This document shows, piece after piece, positions 59,474-64,000 of a DNA stretch of 64,000 nt. The DNA lies in the NCBI GenBank assembly GCA_947561395.2, contig OX387188.1:35955942-36019941 (forward strand), in the 5' to 3' direction. The translations under genes and the position numbers were made by a program. The stretch comes from Buxus sempervirens. Its lineage: Eukaryota; Streptophyta; Magnoliopsida; Buxales; Buxaceae. Within the stretch, counting starts at the first letter, position 1, and every line of letters starts with the position of its first letter. Below the pieces are notes generated by a model. The model had not been told where the DNA came from. It did no database searches and saw nothing but the letters and a program-made list of their open reading frames with translations.

Positions 59474-62394
59474 CAAGGTTTTAAGCGCGGTGTGCCGCCG
59501 AAATTTCGATTTTTTGCCCTCGGCGATACTGTGAGACATGGAAAAATCAATTTAATGATTTCCTAATCATCGCACGGGATTATATAAAACAAAGAGTCGC
59601 CACCATTCAATTTAGGTGTGAATGGACACCAAAATATCAAATAAGCACAAAAGGCAATTTTTAGGGCAAAATATCCCTCCTAAAAAAAACAACCAGAGAT
59701 GGGAAAGGGGATTAAGTTATAACAGGGGAAGGTGTTAGGCACCCCTATTCATCCACACAAGGTGGTTGCCAGTTATTTGTTCATGTTAAATTAAAGGAAA
59801 AAGCTTGCTATAAAAATCACACAAAATCACAAAAAAGGGAAAAATATATGGTTTTTTCATATGAATAGTCTGATTGATCTAGAACTATCAAACATGATCA
59901 TACCATTCCTAGGGTTTCATAATCAAAACAAAATTGAGATAGAATAAAATCAATTTAAAGTGAAAAATCCAAAATCTGGCTTCAAGTCAAATTCTAGAAA
60001 TCTGGAAAAATATGATTTTTATAAAATATTTCACAATTTAACTTGAACAGTCCAGGCTATAGGTAAAGCTCAAATTTCACATTAAATCAGAAAATAAAAA
60101 CCAAAAATACCCACATTGATGAAAAACACCAAAAGGGGAGAACTTAGACCGTAGGGTCTTCTCTCAATAATGAAAAACAATTTAAAAACCACATCATGAA
60201 ACCCTAGAATTTTCTTTTAGGCTTCTGGATCCAGATCTACCATATTGATCATGATAAATCCAAGATCCTAGCCTAAAATCACAAAAATCGCAAAAACAGC
60301 GCTGTAGGTGCAAAAGTGGCAAAAATCCAATTTTTTTAGAAAAAATAGGGATCTCATGCTATAAACATCATGGATTCATGTGATTCATTCAGATTCATCA
60401 TAAAAACAATTAAAACATGATCAGGATATTCAAAGCAGCCACATCTCACATATTAGAGCACATGGGGGTCTACCCTACGGATCCACCTGTTCTCTTTTCC
60501 CCTAGTTATCTCTTCACGTTTTACGGTTAGAGAGACTCTTGAGGTATTTAGAGATAGGTTTGGGTATACAAACACAATCACAGGCCTTATTCTATGAAAA
60601 AAAGAAAAAACAGATATGGGGTTCTATTCTAGGGATCCACCTGTTCCCCTTTCCCCTTGTTCTCTCTTCACGTTTTACGGCTAGAGAGACTCTTGAGGTA
60701 CTTAGAGACAAGTTTAGGAAGACAAATATAACAGATGGCCTTATTCTACAGCAATAGAGATGATTCTATTATTTCTAGAATTGAAGGCAGAAAATAAAAA
60801 GGGGTAGGGGACTTACCTGGATTGAGCAAGCAGGCAGCAGGGATTCTTCTCTTGGAGTTCCTTGGACTTCAAAATTTCGTGGCCTTTTGCTTGAGGAAAG
60901 ACCCTCTATTTATAGGCAAACACAGGGGTATGGTTGGTCCAAGGTTTGGCAAGATAGAGTTTCAGTTTGAGTTAAACACAAGATCATGCCAATCCTTTAT
61001 CCACAAGGATAAATGAGATAATTCGAACAGATGAATAAGAGAATTCGCTTATCCAAGAGAGATCTTTGGGTGCAGATAAGGCTCAAAAATCAAAAAGGTA
61101 AAATTCACACAAAGACCCCGTGCCCGTATATATATTACGGTCGCGCCCTGCCCGTATTATTAATACCGGCACGCCGTGACCGTATATCAACTGCAGGTAT
61201 GACCAGTCCGTAAACAAAATACGGTCATGACCAGTTTGGCCAGATTTTACACTTTTTTGACCTGTTTCAAATCCCAATTAATATTTTGAATTATTTTCTC
61301 ATTTTTAGTGCAATTTGGGGTGTCTACAGATACATTTCGCCAGGGGAAATCACCAGGGTAGTTTCCTTGGCGATATGTATCGAAATTTCGCTGGATTCCG
61401 GCGATTTTTTTTTAACGTTCAAATCGCTCGCATGTGTGCCTTTGCACACGTGCGAACGATTTTAAGAGAAAAGCTTGTCGATTTGGGTGAAATTTCGCCC
61501 AAATCGACTGACGAACTAATGAAGAAGGGAGTTGGGGGAGACGACGAACATGAGTATAGGCGGGTTTTTTTGCACGATTTCATCTAGATTCAGCCTCTAT
61601 TTCGTGTGTTTTTTTTTATCACTCTACATGATTAAAGTGATTTGAGACTGATTTGTGTGGATTTAGAGGAGATTGAAGCCGTTTAGCAAAGCTCACCTTG
61701 GGTATGATATTTAATGTTGTTTTTTTCAATTTTTGTTGATCTACAGCTTATAGAATGACTTGATTTCATGGTATGTTGTAATCCGACACCCGATCTATAG
61801 ATAGGTGTCGACATTTTATTTTTTGCATACAAAATTTATTTTTTAGCAATTATTAAATCCGAAAATTCATATAATTTGTTTTTAATTCATTTAAATTACA
61901 TAAACAATGTATTATATTATAATAATTATATATGACATATGGGGACACCTGATCTACAAATGTGTGTCCCCCGGTTAATTTTTTAAAAAATTATCATTTT
62001 TGTGAATTATTAAATCCGAAAATTGATAAATTAATTATAAAATTAAATCCAAAATTGATAAATTAATTTTTAAACACAGCGCACAGCATCACCCTGATGG
62101 ACCCGATTATTACAGTTACATGTCACATTGTGTTTGCATGATTTTTTTAAGTATATAACATATACTTTTAGTAATTTAAGTGCAATTTGTACATGTAAAT
62201 GCAATTATTTCACATATTATTATTATAAATCTATCATTTTGGACCAAAAAACAGGGAGAATTTTTCTAGCAAACGTGCTGCTGAAATTTCTCTCGATTCA
62301 CCAGAGAATCAGTTTTCCGATGAATCGCACACCATTGAAATGTCATTCGGTACCCTAGACGACACGCCGAGCGGCACCGAAACTTAAAAACTTG
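59474..62394. mobile_element. hAT-type nonautonomous element, split by a solo LTR
   Basis: The left end CAAGGTTTTAAGCGCGGTGT and the inverse of the right end, CAAGTTTTTAAGTTTCGGTG, are terminal inverted repeats. Flanking 8-bp repeats are ATTCCAAT (59466-59473) and ATTCTAAT (62395-62402), seven of eight matching, as expected for an old hAT insertion. Without the nested LTR the element is about 1.1 kb. No transposase is readable. Words GATATGTATCGAAATTTCG and GAAATTTCG recur inside. A diverged relative lies at about 30266-30530. Confidence 0.75.
59529..61328 (-). mobile_element. Solo LTR of an LTR retrotransposon
   Basis: The 1.8-kb segment reads TG…CA, flanked by exact 5-bp repeats GATAC (59524-59528 and 61329-61333), and lies inside the hAT element. 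On the - strand it starts TGTAGACACCCCAAATTGC and ends through GGGTGCCTAACACCTTCCCC and GGTGGCGACTC, wording I associate with long Ty3-type plant LTRs. There is no internal domain, so it is a solo LTR. It contains an internal duplication (about 60475-60540 and 60630-60700). Younger than its hAT host. Confidence 0.78.
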
Positions 62395-64000
62395 ATTCTA
62401 ATTACATCCTTCGCTGCATCGACAGCAACCCCGGTCTTGGCTTGCATTAGCTTCTTTTTTGGTTGATGAGATGGCTTGCATGCGCTTTTTTTCTTTTCTG
62501 GTAACAGGCTTGCATTAGCTTTTTTTTTTTGGTAGGGAACAGGCTTGCATTTGCTGACCTGCCTCCATGGATTTAGAGAAAATAATGCTTGACAAGACAT
62601 AGATTTTTTTTTTGGTAATGTGACAAGACATAGATGGCCGTGCATTTTGGGGGCTGGTTATCATCTTGTCATTATCGGATAAGTGCTCCAAAACAACATC
62701 ACATCACTATCTACCAACTCTAAAGGAGAGAATCCGAATCCCCCGGGTCCACTTGACATCATGTTGCAGCAGGCTACAGCATGCGTATATAAAAAAATGT
62801 AATAATGGAAGCATGAGGAGCCTTTTTTCACGTGTGGCCGACTGTTGGCCTCGTCAGCTACTAACTGTCATTCTCATCCTTCCGGCCTGTCAACATCGTA
62901 AGTTCTTTCCAACGTACAAGTAAGACTTTGGGAAGCAAATTTAAAACTTGAACTCCGTTAGTCTTGATGCAAATCCACGAACCTGGGTGTTGTTTTGTTG
63001 TGTTTTCTACCCAAAAAATCCACGAACGTGGGCGTTACCAAAAAACAAATCCACGAACGCGGGGGAAATTTATGTACATCACCTTCAATTTTGGCGGCCT
63101 CAATTGATTATTGTTGTTGTTGGCAATAATCAATTCAAGCCAAAATTGTACGTGATATAGAACCGTTTGCTAACTCTTTTATAAGTGTTTTTTTAGTTTT
63201 TGAAAACAAAAATGCTGTTTGGTTATACACAAATGAAACAATTTATAAGAAACAAAAAAACAATTTCATTGATTTTCAAGAAAAACATAAACATGTTGCC
63301 TTTGAATGCTCCATGTGTCTGCATTTGATCCAAGCAGCACTGACAGCTGTTCATCAAAAAAAGCATCACTGACAGCTCCAGTTAAAGGCAGAAGAAGATT
63401 TTAAACTCTGCTTGGGACGGTCAGTCCTTTTAGGCCTTAGGTAGGCAAGACCGTAGAGACATACCAGCTCTTGTCGGTCTAAGAAAGGCATCCATCGTGC
63501 CCCTCTTTCAATTCAAAGGTGTTGTGTACTCACTAGAGCTGTAAGTAGGGCGGGCTGGGCTGGGTTTCAATGAGTTCGGGCTCAACCCTAACTAAAATTG
63601 GTGAACCCAAACTCTCCTCGGCCCGCCCTAACCCAAACTCTTTGAGCCCAAACCCAACCCTAAAATTATTTCTTGAATTCGGGTTGGGTTCGGGCCAGCC
63701 CAAACTTTTGTTTCTACTTGATACAATGATACATTCACATATATAAGACTACAATATTTCAATATATATAATAAAGTTTATTGGTATACATTGATTTGTT
63801 TGTGTATTGGGTTAAAAATGATCTCTATAAGTCCACCAAACTTTTGATGTGTGTAAAGAGCCTTAGAACAAAATATTCACTAAGATATTTATGAGTTTCA
63901 CATGTCTTCCAATCTGATGCAACCATCCATCATAACGCATGGAATTAAAGCAATACAACAAATACAGTAGCAGAATTAATCCTAACAAGGCATCCTCTAC
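62395..64000. other. Repeat-derived tail of the window, no gene seen
   Basis: 62430-62560 repeats AGGCTTGCATTAGCTTTTTT-type words three times. About 63170-63300 is an AT-rich, MITE-like stretch resembling 45225-45310. About 63535-63720 carries GGGCGGGCTGGGCTGGGTTTC and inverse GCCCGCCC words of a hAT-like element whose right end may lie outside the window. Reading frames here have no family support. Confidence 0.5.

Noticed and set aside
1-64000. tRNA, rRNA, CRISPR, bacterial operon or viral gene content
   Set aside because: No cloverleaf, rRNA motif, regularly spaced repeats or intact capsid or polymerase frames were seen. The sequence is spliced plant nuclear DNA.

Overview
This window is nuclear DNA from a flowering plant. 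Its genes carry many spliced introns with GT/AG borders, intergenic DNA is AT-rich, and it holds plant-type hAT and Mutator-like MITEs, Helitron ends, a SINE, a LINE tail and an LTR. The proteins are plant-specific types: an LRK10L receptor kinase, a plant cysteine oxidase and a plant MIS12. A eudicot or magnoliid is plausible, but I cannot name a species from sequence alone.

Layout. (1) 0-16.2 kb, + strand: a local cluster of LRK10L-type (GUB_WAK_bind / WAK_assoc) receptor-like kinases. One copy (C, 11730-15482) can be spliced into an intact 624-residue receptor. Copy A (1227-7151) is a full-length pseudogene. Copy B (about 7830-11050) is a duplicated 3' half whose kinase contains a 175-bp internal inversion. 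A and C each also keep a second, decayed ectodomain exon between the first ectodomain exon and the kinase exon. (2) 16.4-22.4 kb, - strand: a five-exon archaeal-type cofactor-independent phosphoglycerate mutase (491 aa), with two MITEs in its 3-kb first coding intron. (3) 23.9-29.9 kb, - strand: a five-exon plant cysteine oxidase (252 aa), the enzyme class that feeds the oxygen-sensing N-degron pathway. (4) 32.5-44.3 kb, + strand: a ten-exon atypical SDR / NAD(P)-binding Rossmann protein (297 aa) with a probable mitochondrial presequence. Its 5-kb third intron holds a Helitron with a SINE inside it. (5) 48.1-48.9 kb, - strand: a relic exon of a syntaxin/t-SNARE-like gene and a possible first exon, divergent from (6) MIS12, 49.6-54.9 kb, + strand, a seven-exon kinetochore gene (244 aa). 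(7) 57.1-59.3 kb: a tandem duplication of the 3' half of MIS12 and its downstream flank, now a truncated pseudogene. (8) 59.4-64 kb: repeats only, including a hAT-type element split by a solo LTR.

The genes do not form a pathway. They are ordinary neighbouring loci: an immune-type receptor cluster, two metabolic or oxygen-response enzymes, an organellar oxidoreductase-like protein and a kinetochore subunit. I found no convincing undescribed system. The most informative structures are the in-place inversion inside kinase copy B, the two-ectodomain/one-kinase arrangement, the MIS12 half-gene duplication that preserves the empty site of a MITE, and several transposons whose ends and target duplications can be read exactly.

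All exon coordinates were read by eye from GT/AG borders, reading-phase agreement and remembered family sequence. No alignment or transcript data were available.
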